Part shown: in pieces, positions 1 through 10,560 of the stretch
How the letters are laid out: the number at the start of each line of letters is the position of its first letter
Numbering within the stretch: position 1 is the first letter of the stretch
Assembly (NCBI GenBank): GCA_006937955.1
Contig: SSNP01000066.1
Location: 2,185,273-2,249,272, forward strand
Length of the DNA: 64,000 bases
Origin: Pachypanchax playfairii
Taxonomy: Eukaryota > Chordata > Actinopteri > Cyprinodontiformes > Aplocheilidae
Direction: 5' to 3'
Notes under the pieces: generated by a model
The model's database searches: none
The model's input: the letters and a program-made list of their open reading frames with translations, nothing else
Told to the model about the DNA's origin: nothing
Position numbers and translations under genes: made by a program

Positions 1-2538
1 AAGAAAGACGGCACCCTCCGTCCCTGCATTGACTACAGAGGTTTAAATCAAATCACAGTTAAAAACAAGTACTCACTCCCGTTACTCTCGTCCGCTTTCG
101 AGCCTGTCCAAAAAGCAACCATATTCACAAAACTCGACCTCCGGAACGCTTATCACCTCGTCCGCATCCGGGCAGGTGATGAGTGGAAGACAGCATTCAA
201 AACCCACATAGGCCACTATGAATATTCAGTCATGCCCTTTGGACTCACTAACGCACCAGCAGTTTTTCAAAATCTCATAAATGATGTTCTTAGAGACTTC
301 CTTCACCAGTTTGTTTTTGTCTATCTAGACGATATACTCATCTTTTCTTCAGACCCCCAGGAACATCAAAGACACGTCCGGCTGGTCCTCCAACGGCTCC
401 TGGAGAACCGGCTCTACATAAAGGCCGAGAAATGTGAGTTCCACACAACATCAATAACCTTTCTCGGCTTTATTTTAGAGGGTGGACAGATCAGACCGGA
501 CCCCGCAAAGACCAAAGCAGTAGAGGAGTGGCCAGTGCCCACCTGCCGGAAGCAGCTGCAGCGGTTCCTGGGATTCTCGAACTTTTATCGCAGGTTCATC
601 CGCGGCTTTAGTCTCATTGTGGGACCCCTTACGGCCTTGACATCTCCCAAGGTGCCGTTCCACTGGGGCCCGGAGGCTGAAGCCGCCTTCAGGAACCTGC
701 AGCAGCACTTCACGGCAGCACCCATCCTCATCCACCCGGACCCCGGCGCTCAGTTCACCCTGGAGGTGGACGCCTCTGAGGAAGGTGTGGGAGCGGTCCT
801 GTCCCAGCGCTCGGTGGCGGACAGCAAGCTCCATCCATGCGCTTTCTTCTCCAAGCGCTTCACGCCGGCCGAGCGCAACTACAACATCGGGGACAGGGAG
901 CTCCTAGCCATCAAGCTAGCGCTGGAGGAATGGAGGCACTGGCTCGAAGGTACGCAACTCCCCATCATAATCTGGACTGATCACAAAAACCTTATTTACC
1001 TGCAATCTGCCAAGCGGCTCAACCCCCGCCAGTTCCGCTGGTCCCTATTTTTCTCCAGGTTCCAGCTCTCCATCTCCTACCGGCCGGGGTCCAAGAACCA
1101 GAAGCCGGACGCGCTCTCCCGCCTTCACCAGCCCGAGCTCCCGGAGGAGCGGACGGACACCATTCTACCTGGGTCCTGCTTCGTCCGCTCACTCACCTGG
1201 GACATCGAGGGGCTGATCCGGCGAGCGCAGGAAGCGGAGCCAGACCCTGGAGGAGGACCTCCCAACCGGCTCTATGTCCCATCCTCTGTCCGGGCGCAGG
1301 TGATCCGCTGGGGGCACAACACGAGGTTCTCCTGCCATCCTGGCACCAGCCGAACCATCGCCCTCCTACAAAGGTATTTCTGGTGGCCAGCCATCCACAA
1401 AGATGTAGGAGAATTCGTGTCTGCTTGTTGTGTGTGTGCCCGCAGCAAGCCGTCCCATCGACCTCCAGCTGGACTCCTGCAGCCGCTTCCCGTGCCATCC
1501 AGACCCTGGTCCCACATCGCCCTGGACTTTGTCACCGGCCTCCCAGTCTCCAAAGGCAAGTCCGTCATTCTTACAATCATTGACCTTTTTTCTAAATCAT
1601 GCCACCTCATCGCTCTTCCAAAGCTCCCGTCAGCCCCTGAGACCGCCCGCCTCCTGTTCCGCCATGTGTTCCGTCTGCATGGCATCCCGACGGAGGTCCT
1701 TTCGGATCGGGGCACCCAGTTCACTGCCAGGGTCTGGAGAGAGTTCTGTGGGATGCTGGGAGCCACGCCCCGTTTCACATCTGGGTTCCATCCGCAGACG
1801 AATGGGCAGTGTGAGCGGCTCAACCAGGAGATGGAAAGTATGCTGCGCTGTGTGTGCGACGAAAATCCTGCCACATGGTGTCAGCATCTCGCCTGGGTTG
1901 AGTACGCACACAACTCGCACATCTCGTCTGCCACGGGGCTCTCACCCTTCGAGTGCTCCCTCGGCTACCAACCCACACTCATCCCTTCCTCCTGCCCAGA
2001 GCCGGTCATCCCCACGGTCCGCACCCACATCCGCCAGATCCGCCGCATCTGGGCCTGTACCAAGCGTGCGCTGGAGCGCACAGCGGCGAAGACAAAGGCG
2101 GGTGCGGACCGCAGACGCATCCCGGCTCCAACCTACTCCCCGGGACAAAAGGTCTGGCTCGCCTCAAAGGACTTCCCTCTCAAGGCCTCTACCTGGAAGC
2201 TTTCCCCACGGTTCTTGGGCCCCTTCACCGTGGAGGCCGTCCCCAGTCCAGCGACAGTCAGACTCCAGCTTCCGTCCCACCTCCGTGTCCACCCCATATT
2301 CCACGTATCCAAGGTGAAGCCCGTTGTTACCAGCCCTCTCTGCCCTCCACCGCCTTCCCCCCCACCCGCCCGTATGATTGACGGCCACCCAGGCCTTCAC
2401 GGTCCGGCGGATTGTGGCCGTCCGTCCTCGGGGGCGGGGCTTCCAATACCTGGTGGACTGGGAGGGTTATGGCCCTTAGGACCGCTCATGGGTCCCCCGG
2501 TCCTTCATCTTGGACCCCTCCCTCGTGGAGGACTTTGA
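1..2538 (+). CDS. pol: Ty3/gypsy pol polyprotein (RT, RNase H, integrase), 5'-partial
   Basis: The frame is open from base 1 (no start needed, since it enters mid-RT) for 845 codons. RT: the PFGLTNAPAVFQ block follows position 232 and the catalytic YLDD lies at 322-333. RNase H: the EVDAS block is near 766-780, followed by RELLAIKLALEEWRHW and WTDHKN. Integrase: a His/Cys zinc-binding region spans about 1315-1445, and the catalytic Asp, Asp and Glu are at 1525, 1705 and 1813, the last two separated by 35 residues as expected for a DDE core. The C-terminus is wrong for the family: an extra base near 2392 shifts the frame out of the chromodomain, and the chromodomain frame also carries a TAG at 2477-2479. 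The enzyme domains look intact; the targeting domain is lost. Confidence 0.93.
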   Translation, partial: KKDGTLRPCIDYRGLNQITVKNKYSLPLLSSAFEPVQKATIFTKLDLRNAYHLVRIRAGDEWKTAFKTHIGHYEYSVMPFGLTNAPAVFQNLINDVLRDFLHQFVFVYLDDILIFSSDPQEHQRHVRLVLQRLLENRLYIKAEKCEFHTTSITFLGFILEGGQIRPDPAKTKAVEEWPVPTCRKQLQRFLGFSNFYRRFIRGFSLIVGPLTALTSPKVPFHWGPEAEAAFRNLQQHFTAAPILIHPDPGAQFTLEVDASEEGVGAVLSQRSVADSKLHPCAFFSKRFTPAERNYNIGDRELLAIKLALEEWRHWLEGTQLPIIIWTDHKNLIYLQSAKRLNPRQFRWSLFFSRFQLSISYRPGSKNQKPDALSRLHQPELPEERTDTILPGSCFVRSLTWDIEGLIRRAQEAEPDPGGGPPNRLYVPSSVRAQVIRWGHNTRFSCHPGTSRTIALLQRYFWWPAIHKDVGEFVSACCVCARSKPSHRPPAGLLQPLPVPSRPWSHIALDFVTGLPVSKGKSVILTIIDLFSKSCHLIALPKLPSAPETARLLFRHVFRLHGIPTEVLSDRGTQFTARVWREFCGMLGATPRFTSGFHPQTNGQCERLNQEMESMLRCVCDENPATWCQHLAWVEYAHNSHISSATGLSPFECSLGYQPTLIPSSCPEPVIPTVRTHIRQIRRIWACTKRALERTAAKTKAGADRRRIPAPTYSPGQKVWLASKDFPLKASTWKLSPRFLGPFTVEAVPSPATVRLQLPSHLRVHPIFHVSKVKPVVTSPLCPPPPSPPPARMIDGHPGLHGPADCGRPSSGAGLPIPGGLGGLWPLGPLMGPPVLHLGPLPRGGL

Positions 2539-2606
2539 AGCGTCCTCCGCCTCGTCGTCCTCCTCCCTCCCATCTTCTTCAGCGTGACCGCCTGGAGGCG
2601 GTCGTT

Positions 2607-2616
2607 AGGGGGGGGG
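2607..2616 (+). other. Polypurine tract of the gypsy element
   Basis: An A followed by nine G lies four bases upstream of the LTR start. In LTR elements this purine run resists RNase H and primes plus-strand DNA synthesis. Position and composition both fit. Confidence 0.75.
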
Positions 2617-2619
2617 TAC

Positions 2620-3383
2620 TGTTGTGTGGCTGAGCTGCCTGTGGGTGTGAGTGTGTGTGTGTGATTAACGAACCTTCCTACACGTGGATCAGCTCTGGAG
2701 CGGCAGGTGTGGCTCATCTCCTCATCACCTGAGTCGAGATTTAAGGGGAGGATCAACACGAGACAGGCGCCAGATAGTTCTCTCTTCACTTGTGGTAGAG
2801 TGGCTTACTTACTGACCGATTATTCCCTGAGACGAGCTCTTTAACACTTGGTCTTTTTCTCCCTTGTTTTCAGGAGCTTCATTCGGACCCGACGCCTTCC
2901 CGCCGAGCCGTATCTCCTATCCTGGAGAGCAGTCCTTTCCACAGGCTCCCACGCCAAGCTTGGTTTCCCCGGACCTGCTCTCCGCCTGTCTCATCCTCCC
3001 CGGAGCTGCACCTGCTGGACAACACGAACCCAGAGCTGATCTGTTCACCCTCCAGCACCTGCACACCTCCATCCGGACCCACAGTCATTCTCTCAGCCGC
3101 CAACCACTCCTCCTCTCATAACCACCATCAGCGCCATCAACATAAGACCTCTCCTTATTCTCATGCTTGCTCCATCATCTTAACCCCAGATCACTAACCT
3201 GTGTTCTCCGCACCCAGATACTCACGGTTCCTTCCAGTGAGGCCCAGTTCCTGTTTCCGCCAGCTGGACAGGAATCTCGTGCCTGGCTTTGTTCTTCTCA
3301 TTTCTCAATAAACACTTTAAAACTGTTTTGTCGTCCTGGGGTTGTGCTTGTAAGAGGGTTTGCACAAAAACACGGCCATGACA
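2620..3383 (+). repeat. 3' LTR of the gypsy element
   Basis: The 764-bp LTR starts TGTTGTGTGGC immediately after the polypurine tract and ends CATGACA, giving the TG...CA ends expected. A polyadenylation signal AATAAA sits at 3307-3312, about 75 bases before the right edge, a sensible R/U5 position. The matching 5' LTR is out of the window, so LTR-LTR divergence (age) cannot be estimated. Confidence 0.85.
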
Positions 3384-4069
3384 CAAACACATGGGAGGAG
3401 TCGATCTGTCTGACCAGCTCATGCAATATTACACAGCTCATCGCAAAACCATGCGCTGGTACCGAACTCTCTTTTATCATTTTTTGGACATCGCCACCAC
3501 CAACGCTTACATTCTTCACCAGGAAATCAGCCAGAACAGGGGACAGAAGGCTTTGACGCACAAGCAGTTCACTGAAGAGCTGACAGCCCAACTGCTTGGA
3601 ACCACCATAAAGATCTCTCCTGCTCCAGCAGCGCCTGCAGAACACCTACCCGTTGCAATCTCTGACCAAGAAGACCCATCGAAGCGTGCCTCTTTCGGAA
3701 GGAGAACCTGTGCTTACTGCAGGCAGACTGAGGGGAAGAAGATGAACACTCCATGGAAATGCCAGAAGTGTGATGTTCCTCTCTGTGTGATCCTAGAACG
3801 AAATTGCTTTTTGAACTATCAAAAAAGAAATAAAGTGTGATATTCTAATTTTCGCCTAATTTTTTTTTGTATTTTTTATTCTAATATTCTTTATTTCAAG
3901 CAAAGGAGCCTCATTTACACAGCAGTTTATGATATTTCAATTCAAAATTTAAAAATAAACAAGGTATAGGACATTATGGGGCATTGAAAGGTGGTGTTTT
4001 AGTAGCATTTAAACAAAAAAAACGTCAGGCGAGGTTTATTTCTCCAAAAATCCCTTGGTTCCCAGAGGG
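3384..4069 (+). mobile_element. piggyBac element, 3' portion, interrupted by the gypsy insertion
   Basis: The sequence picks up inside the transposase gene right after the gypsy LTR and continues through the transposase stop and an AT-rich tail. It finishes in CCCAGAGGG at 4061-4069 followed by TTAA at 4070-4073. A GGG end against a TTAA target duplication is the signature of piggyBac termini. A short inverted stretch (TCCCTTGGTTCCCAGAGGG) precedes the end. The 5' half of the element lies before the gypsy copy, outside the window. Confidence 0.82.
3391..3840 (+). pseudogene. piggyBac transposase, C-terminal part
   Basis: The 149 residues from MGGVDLSDQLMQYY match the conserved C-terminal part of the piggyBac DDE transposase (MGGVD motif, then HRKTMRWYRTLFYHFLD). 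Codons Lys-His directly before the Met (3385-3390) also fit the family, so the Met is internal and not a true start. The C-terminus has a cysteine-rich zinc-finger-like cluster (CAYC, CQKC, VPLC) around 3715-3790, as piggyBac transposases do. The catalytic N-terminal half is missing because of the gypsy insertion. The surviving frame has no stop before 3840. Confidence 0.85.
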
Positions 4070-4156
4070 TTAAACTGACAGCTCTTCAAAATATATTATA
4101 TACAGTTAATTTTCATGTCTAATAGCTTTTAGCATTAGCAGGTCCATGCAAATTCC

Positions 4157-5020
4157 TTCCATCCATCCATACATACATGCTTATCCATAGTCAGATCACA
4201 CAGGCTATATAACCAAAACCTCCACAGATGACATCTCATCTAACTCATTTTGATCTAATTGAAGCAGCTCCCAGATGAAAATGCTCTTTCAGCTGTTTTT
4301 ATCCAGGATCTTGTTCTTTCCATCATGATCTAGCTCTTCTGACCATAGGTGAGGATTAGGGATAGGAAACAAGAAGAAAGCTTTCCTGACCCCTTCAGCA
4401 ACTCCATGAAGAAAAACATCTGGAATAGTGTTCCACAACTCTGGTGAAAGCCACAATGCTCCCTTGGATCCCAAGTCTGACAGTCGGAGCCTCTAGAGCC
4501 TCCATTCCAACAGTCTGGAGAAAACCTTTCTACAGGGGGCTAAAAGTGTGAGCCCGTGTTCCTTTTCTGAAAATCTGGACCACCACCATAGTCTGCTAAA
4601 ACACAGACATTGTCCTGGTCCTCCACGCAAAATTGAAGTAGTATGTCATCCACGGTAATTCCACAACACCCAGAGCCAGCAGGTACACTTATGGACCTAT
4701 ATTCAAACATGGTGTTTGTTATGGACAAACCATGACTAGCACAGAACTCTAATAACAAAACACCACTCTGATAAGAGAGGCTGCTCCTCCCAATCACCCC
4801 TCTCCAGGTAACTCTGTCATTGTCTATATGGGGATTGAAGTCCCCCAGAAAAATAACAATCCCCAGATGACACCCCCTTCAGTACACCATACAGAGAGCC
4901 CAAGAAGACTGGGTATTTTGAACTTTTGTTTGGTGCATATCCACAAACAACAGTTAAAACCTTCCCACCTGCAACTCAAAGCTGCAGAGAGGCAACCGAC
5001 AAGGGTTCTGCCTGCCATAG
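4157..5020 (-). mobile_element. Decayed APE-type LINE, endonuclease region
   Basis: Read on the minus strand, 4824-5018 runs into FLGDFNPHI and WRGVIGR, and 4700-4797 reads GVLLLEFCASHGLSITNTMF. These are blocks of the apurinic-endonuclease domain of fish non-LTR retrotransposons. The frame is broken by several shifts. The stretch 4290-4500 (minus) may be a further part of the same LINE, and 4157-4195 carries CCATCC repeats like the tail of such elements. The clade (RTE-like or other) is not resolved. Confidence 0.7.
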
Positions 5021-5826
5021 TTGTGTATAATCAAGGTTCTGGCTGTGTTCAAATTCAGGGTTTGCATCCTTCCAAGGTCTTATTTCAAGGATGTTATGTT
5101 GCAGCATCGCAACAAAGGATGTCCAAAAGCCAAGGATTCTTCAAATACTTCCTACAAATGTGTCCTGCTTGCAGAACAAAAGTAAGGACAACTCTTTCAC
5201 ACTCAATTTTCATAGCTATTGCGTCGTCACAGTTGCTAGGCAACCGGACATGCGCAGAGGGTAAGGGTGGGAACAGAAGGAAGGGTAGGCTGTCAAAATT
5301 CACAGGACATCTCCTTCCGGCTTCTGCTGTCCTGAAGGAACCACCATCCTCATACTGGGTAGGAGGAGCCCTCAGCAGGATGCAGACCCTGAATTTGGAC
5401 ACAGTCTCTTTTAGACTGACCCCTCGTCTGAGGTCAATTTGCCATGTCAAACCATAAAAATGTGCTTATGCCCGAGACAATATAGCCCACAAGATCATGG
5501 GGGTACCCAAACCCCCACACCACATAAAGTTGAAGATTTCCATTTTTTATAATGTCTTGTGAAGCATGTGATATACTAAGTGAAAACCATGTGCAGAATA
5601 AAAATGCCAATACTATCATAAGCTTGCTGAGTCATTGTGTAACCATTTGTCAGTTATCTAGATAAAATGAAAACTACTTTTTTGCTACCATAAAACAAAC
5701 AAAACATGAACACTTCAGCAGCTGTAAATAAACCACACAATGCAAACCAAAAAAGGTAAAGGAGGCTGAAGGTGATCAAACAAAGCTCAATCAGTATAAA
5801 AAGTTGTTTCATCTAATGTGCTATCA
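5021..5826. other. Non-coding stretch, no assignable gene
   Basis: Open frames of 209 (plus, from 4828) and 118 residues (minus, 5094-5450) occur here, but they resemble no protein I know and the first overlaps the LINE remnant. Apart from the motif cluster described near 5230, nothing is assignable. Confidence 0.5.
5190..5275. promoter_or_regulatory. Promoter-like motif cluster (CRE-like, X-box, NRF1-like)
   Basis: Within about 40 bases lie GTCGTCAC (CRE-like), a perfect palindromic X-box GTTGCTAGGCAAC at 5232-5244 (RFX-type site) and CATGCGCAG (half an NRF1 site). Such clusters occur in vertebrate promoters, often of ciliary genes, but also in transposon promoters. No transcript is visible here, so the role is unproven. 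Confidence 0.3.
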
Positions 5827-5905
5827 TTTCCATCCATCCATTTTCTAAACCTGCTTCTTCTTGGTCAGGGTAGCAGGGGGCTGGTGCCTATCACTAGCTG
5901 TCTTT
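5827..5905 (-). repeat. LINE/SINE 3' tail with (GGAT)n
   Basis: CCATCCATCC followed by ATTTTCTAAACCTGCTTCTTC and the block AGGGTAGCAGGGGGCTGGTGCC is the reverse complement of a very common fish retroposon tail ending in TGGATGGA repeats. It is short and diverged. Confidence 0.6.
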
Positions 5906-6002
5906 CTGAGAATCTTAAACAATTAAAACATAGTTCCAGCAAAAATCAAGCACAAATGTGTTTTGAATTCATTGCATTCAAACATGGCTGCATCATCAAA
6001 TA

Positions 6003-6690
6003 AAAAATACTTTATTAATCCCCGAAGGGAAATTCAAGTGTTGTTGTAGCTCAGTTCTTTTTCAGGGAGCCATAGAGAGTTCTAGCTGTGGACAGGAAGG
6101 ATCTCCTGTAGAGGGTTCTAGGTGTGGACAGGAAGGCTCTCCTGTAACGGTCTGTGCTGCAGCGGATTATGAAGAATCTTCTGACTGAAGACACTCTGTT
6201 GTTGAGTTACTGTGTTCTGAAGAGGATGACGAGGGTTTTCCATCATGTTCTTCATTCTCCTTTGGACAATCAACTCAAGAGACTCCAGTTCAGTCTCCAG
6301 GACAGAATCAGTCCTCCTTCTCCATCTGTTCAGCCTCTTCACGTCACTTGCTCTGATGCTGCTTCCCCAACAGGTGACTGCAGATGTGATCAGCTGACAA
6401 ACTCCTCTTCTTTTGCTGCTTCTCTTCAAATCTCTGTCTGCCCGTATTGTTTGAAAGCCAGGCAGAGACACGCTGGAGTCCAGGATATGTTCCTTTAGCC
6501 GTGTCTCAGTAAAACACATGAATGCTGCAGTCCTGATACTCTGGCTGGGTCTTCAACAGAGATTCAAGTTCATCCATTTTGTTAGCAAAGAGATCTCACA
6601 TTTGTCAGTATGACTGATGGAAGTGAAGGTTTAAACTTCCTCTTTCTCTCTCTTCACTTTTCTCCTGCTCTGCATCCACGCCGTCTTCTT
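6003..6690 (-). mobile_element. CR1/L2-type LINE with a large internal deletion
   Basis: On the minus strand 6600-6430 reads an endonuclease N-terminal region (MCFTETRLKEHILDS, then PGFQTIRADRD). The frame then jumps directly to the 3' end of ORF2 (CWGSSIRASD, LELIVQRRMKN, QQSVFSQ). Everything between, including the reverse transcriptase, is gone. The 3' terminus near 6003-6040 is the reverse complement of GGGGATTAATAAAG, a typical end for this group in fish. Assignment to Rex1, CR1 or L2 is not certain. Confidence 0.75.
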
Positions 6691-7059
6691 TTGAGCTCAT
6701 CAGGGATCCAGAGTTTCAATTTCAGGATTATTTCAGCCTTAGAAATGTCAGTTAGCTGCTCTTTCTTGTAAACAAGTCTCTTGTTGCCATGGTTACGCAT
6801 CATAACAAGTGGCAAAAAAGTGACAAATCAAGCAAAAAACTCAATCAGCACAGCACCCAAATAAGAAGGGAAGTATTTAGAAAATATTTCCAGAAGAAAA
6901 AACTAGCAAGAAATACTCAAAAAGAACAAAAAAATGCTAGCAAGTGCTAGCTAAGTCACAGAGCTACTCCAACAAGCTGCCACCAGTTGTAGCGCTAATT
7001 CCGGAATGCATCAAAATTTCAAATTTTACTTTTTTTTGTTTTTAAATCACTTTATCTTT
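6691..7059. other. AT-rich intergenic stretch
   Basis: I see no gene or clear repeat here. Part may be diverged 5' LINE sequence continuing from the neighbour on the left. Confidence 0.4.
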
Positions 7060-7465
7060 ATGCGCCTATGTACTTGACCCAGCTGGTTCACCCCTACATA
7101 CCAGGTCCTGCTCTTCAGTCAGCAGACCACCGCCTGTTACAGGTCCCAAGGGTTCGGGTGAGGACACGAGGAGAACGTTCTCAATCTGCACGCCTCGTCT
7201 CTGGACCCAACATCCTCTGGCAGTGAGAATGGCCCCCTCTCTATTTTAAATCACGCCTGAAGGCTCATTTTTATTCCTTGGCTTTTAAGTTGGCCTCTTA
7301 CTATGTCTTTGTTATGTTATTTATTGTTGATTTTATAGTAGTTTTTGTGCAACTTTCATTACTTCTGATTCTTGTGATGGTTTTATATGTTCCACCATTA
7401 TTCCAGTGTACAGCACTTTGGTCGGCCTTGGCTGTGTATAAATGTGCTTGTCGTGCTTCCACTTC
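7060..7465 (+). mobile_element. L2-like LINE 3' end
   Basis: Translation gives LVHPYIP..ALQSADHRLL, then VRTRGERSQSARLV and SRLKAHFYSLAF, the last coding blocks of L2-type reverse transcriptase ORFs in fish. Then comes a non-coding tail with the block TACAGCACTTTGGTCGGCC and a TATAAATGTGCTT end. It is 5'-truncated, as LINE copies usually are, and interrupted by stops. Confidence 0.75.
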
Positions 7466-10437
7466 CGGTTTGTGTGACGTGCGTGGGAATGGAGACACAC
7501 GACAAAGAATTCTTCTTGCAGCTCTTTTACTTGCCTTCAACAAGAATGTGAGCTACACTGTTCGCTTTGGATTTTTTACTGGCATACAGCTGTTAGCTTC
7601 AAGCTCTAACTCCGTCACAGACAGATTTTAGCAGTGTCCATAAACAGAGCAGTGGAAGCTATGAAACAAAACAACACGAGATGACAACAATCTTGCGATA
7701 CTTATCTAATAACAGTGTTGTGTTCCATGTTCTCACCTAGGCATGGAAAACTGAGTTTAAAAAAATTAATAAACCAACAACTGATAACACCTAACTGCCT
7801 TACAGTATGTAAAGGAAAGTTCAGTAGCATTTTATCTATAAGTATCTATAGGTCATTATGATGCATACATTTTGAATACTTCATTTAATCCCCACTGTGA
7901 TGTCCTTAAATGTAGAAAATAGCTATTCTTGGTATGTAAGCTCTAGAGAGCATCTACTAAATTACCCAAAGGAAAAAAAAACAACAGTATTAAAGGCAAG
8001 GTTGTTGGTGGCTTTCTGAACGCTGTGTTTGATTTTGTGCATTAATCATCTTAATGCCTGATTCAAAATCTCTGGCTAGGGATGTGTATAACATATTAAT
8101 ACCAACACATACAATACATAAATGGAAGCACGTGAAAAATGTAGATGCATGAATAGAAGTATTTTGATATTCCCAGCTGTCAGATTGATGTATTAGGTTT
8201 AATCGAAACACTTATCACCTCCACCAATGTCAGGACAACAAACTTCACACCTTCACTGCACTTGTTTGTATTGGCAAAAACCTTGTTTATTTTTTTGCAT
8301 GTCTGGAGTACTTAATACTCTTGATCACATTTCAGTATCACAAATTTCCAGTTGCCTGCATGCAATTTTGGTGTGTTAATAATATACATGTTTTACAGAT
8401 ACCTGTCAACGTGAAGATCCAGGAACTATTCCATCAATAACAACACACTTCCTACAGTCATTCTTTAACTTGCCCACAAAGTATGATCAGTTTTAGCCTG
8501 ATAACAGTTTGCATTGCAAAAAATGGGTTCCAGTTATTTGACCAGGCAATCCATTTCATACAGTATCATGTTTATAGAGCTCAGTGTCTATAAAGACCCC
8601 TTCTGTCAATACTTAAAACAAGTAGTGAATTTTTTACTTCCACATAGGAGTGAGAATGAATCAAAATGTGATTTATTACACATTTCTATAACAACAAAAA
8701 TGCTTAAGCTATTAAAATGGGTGACAAAGCAGCCAAAGTCTAAAAAATACCCATAAAGGTCATTAGAGAGCTTAGAAAGCACATGAAAAGCTAAAAACTA
8801 AGACCAGTTTAAAAGATAACAACAAATTATATCAAATCAAATGTAGTTTTAAACTTGCACTCTGCAGTCAAAAAGAGCTGCCAAAGAGAAAAGAGCATCG
8901 CCTGTAGCAAGCCAACGTAAACAGAAACTATGCAACTGTTTTCCCCCAAGTGTGATAACAAATGAATGACGAGAGAAACATGCCCTATCCACAGTGTCCA
9001 ATCTACCTACCTCACTACCATCACTACTGAGAAACAGCAGTGGGTGGATAGGAAAGGGGGGTTGCAGCGGCTGATATACATGCCGTGCCCTTAAGGAGAT
9101 GACGGCCCTTGTCACAAGGCAGAGGGCTCTGCGACATGTCTGGATATAAATCTACACTGGAGATAAAGAAAGTACATGATGAATTAAGCCGGTGCATATA
9201 AATTCTTAAGAGCCTCCATTTTAATTCTGGTCATTATTCAACAAATTTTTCTAAGAAATGCCACATGGGCAGGAACAAGTAATTAAGGAGAGAAAAGTGA
9301 AACTGTCACCCGTAATGGTTTATTCTGCTGCCTTACCTTATCAGGGAAAAGGAAAAAAGAGGGCATAAGAGACAGAGGGAGAGACCTCCATCGTGCCATA
9401 CTGTCACGAACAAACTACCATTTAGCCAATTCTGAAGACTAAGTGTTAAGCAGCTACAAATCTACCCACAGCATCAGTCCTGCACCCAAAGCATTGTTGA
9501 AGGGGTTGTTGTTTTCCTTACCTTTCACTCTTTCCATTTTTCTCTTCCCTTATCTGTTTTGCCCCTCTCAAATCAGCTAAGACCTCAATAAATCTGTGGT
9601 CACTGGGGATATTGTTAGTGTTGGCCAAACTACTATTAAAATGAAGAGAAATTTATGGATGGCACTTTGTAACAATTAATCAGGAAATGTTGATTAATAA
9701 AGTTGGTCGGTTATTCTCCTGAAACCGAGGGAAGCTTCGCCACGATGTCAGGCTGATCATTTTATTCATTATTTTTGATTAATGTACCCAGATATCCTGA
9801 CTCTAAGAGAAGAGGACAAGAAGCAAAAAATAAATAAATAAAATAAAGTATACATGTGAGCCTGCGGGTGTTTGGATGGGGGGAGTGAGGGTTGGGGGAA
9901 TGAGGAGTGGGGGGTGGGCACTTATCCTCAATGCAAAATCATAAATAGTGAATGAGTGTGTGTATGGGTATAACCTTGGCCATGGCAGAGAGGTTTGAAG
10001 GGAAGTTGGGTGGGATGTGGGAGGAGAGATGGGAGTGAATGTGCACATTCAGCAACTAAACTGTAAGTGGGGATTAAGGAAACAAAATGAGACGGGGGGG
10101 CAGTGTGATGAACATCACCTCTCTGGACCTGTCCGTCTTTGCTGGCGCCTATGATTAATTAGTTTGTTTAGATACTCAATTAGTCCAGCCATGCAAAGAA
10201 AGGCATGGTCAAAGTGTTTGTGTGTGTGAGTGTGTGTGTGTAAGGGGTAAGGGCAAATACAGGGTCAGAGGGATGGGGGTTAATGAATCAGAAAAAAAAT
10301 ATACATTAAACAATAGAGCAGGGGGTGAGTGATGGAGAAATGCAAAACTAACTAATTAAATAAATCATGAGAAAATTTGGGGGTGATTTATGTATGCCAG
10401 TCAAGCTTGATTCAGATCATTTCCAAACAAATATCTT
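7466..10437. other. Intergenic, no assignable feature
   Basis: AT-rich single-copy-looking DNA. Short open frames on both strands show no recognisable domain and no splice context I trust. The block 9150-9330 is repeat-poor but carries nothing specific. Confidence 0.5.
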
Positions 10438-10560
10438 AAATACAGTGCTGTAAAAATATTTGGCCCTCATTGATTTATTCTATTTTTTCAAATTTTATCA
10501 AAACGTTTCAGATCAGCTAACTAATTTCACTATGGGACAAAAATATAATATTCAATATTA
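10438..10560 (+). repeat. Terminal part of a fish DNA-transposon/MITE family
   Basis: The opening ACAGTGCTGTAAAAATATTTG, with TTTCAGATCA about 65 bases on, resembles the left end of a widespread non-autonomous fish DNA transposon. I see no matching right end, so it is probably truncated. Confidence 0.4.

Larger units (their letters stand above)
1..3383 (+). mobile_element. Ty3/gypsy chromovirus-type LTR retrotransposon, 5' part outside window
   Basis: The block reads, in order, reverse transcriptase, RNase H, integrase, a damaged chromodomain, a polypurine tract and a 3' LTR. That is the order of Ty3/gypsy elements with a C-terminal chromodomain, and it resembles the sushi-type chromoviruses common in fish. 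The left end (gag, protease, 5' LTR) lies before base 1. The right end is an LTR closing in TGACA at 3383, and piggyBac sequence resumes directly after it, so this element landed inside an older piggyBac copy. Its long uninterrupted pol frame suggests a fairly young insertion. Only the right half can be judged. Confidence 0.92.

Noticed and set aside
1272..1874. Minus-strand 200-residue and other long frames over the gypsy pol
   Set aside because: They are GC-rich shadow frames of the real pol gene; the plus frame carries all conserved motifs.
4828..5457. 209-residue plus-strand frame
   Set aside because: Its first part is antisense to LINE endonuclease remnants and the rest matches nothing known.
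7278..7631. 117-residue hydrophobic frame suggesting a membrane protein
   Set aside because: Its first half is the non-coding 3' tail of an L2-like LINE, so the hydrophobic run is incidental.
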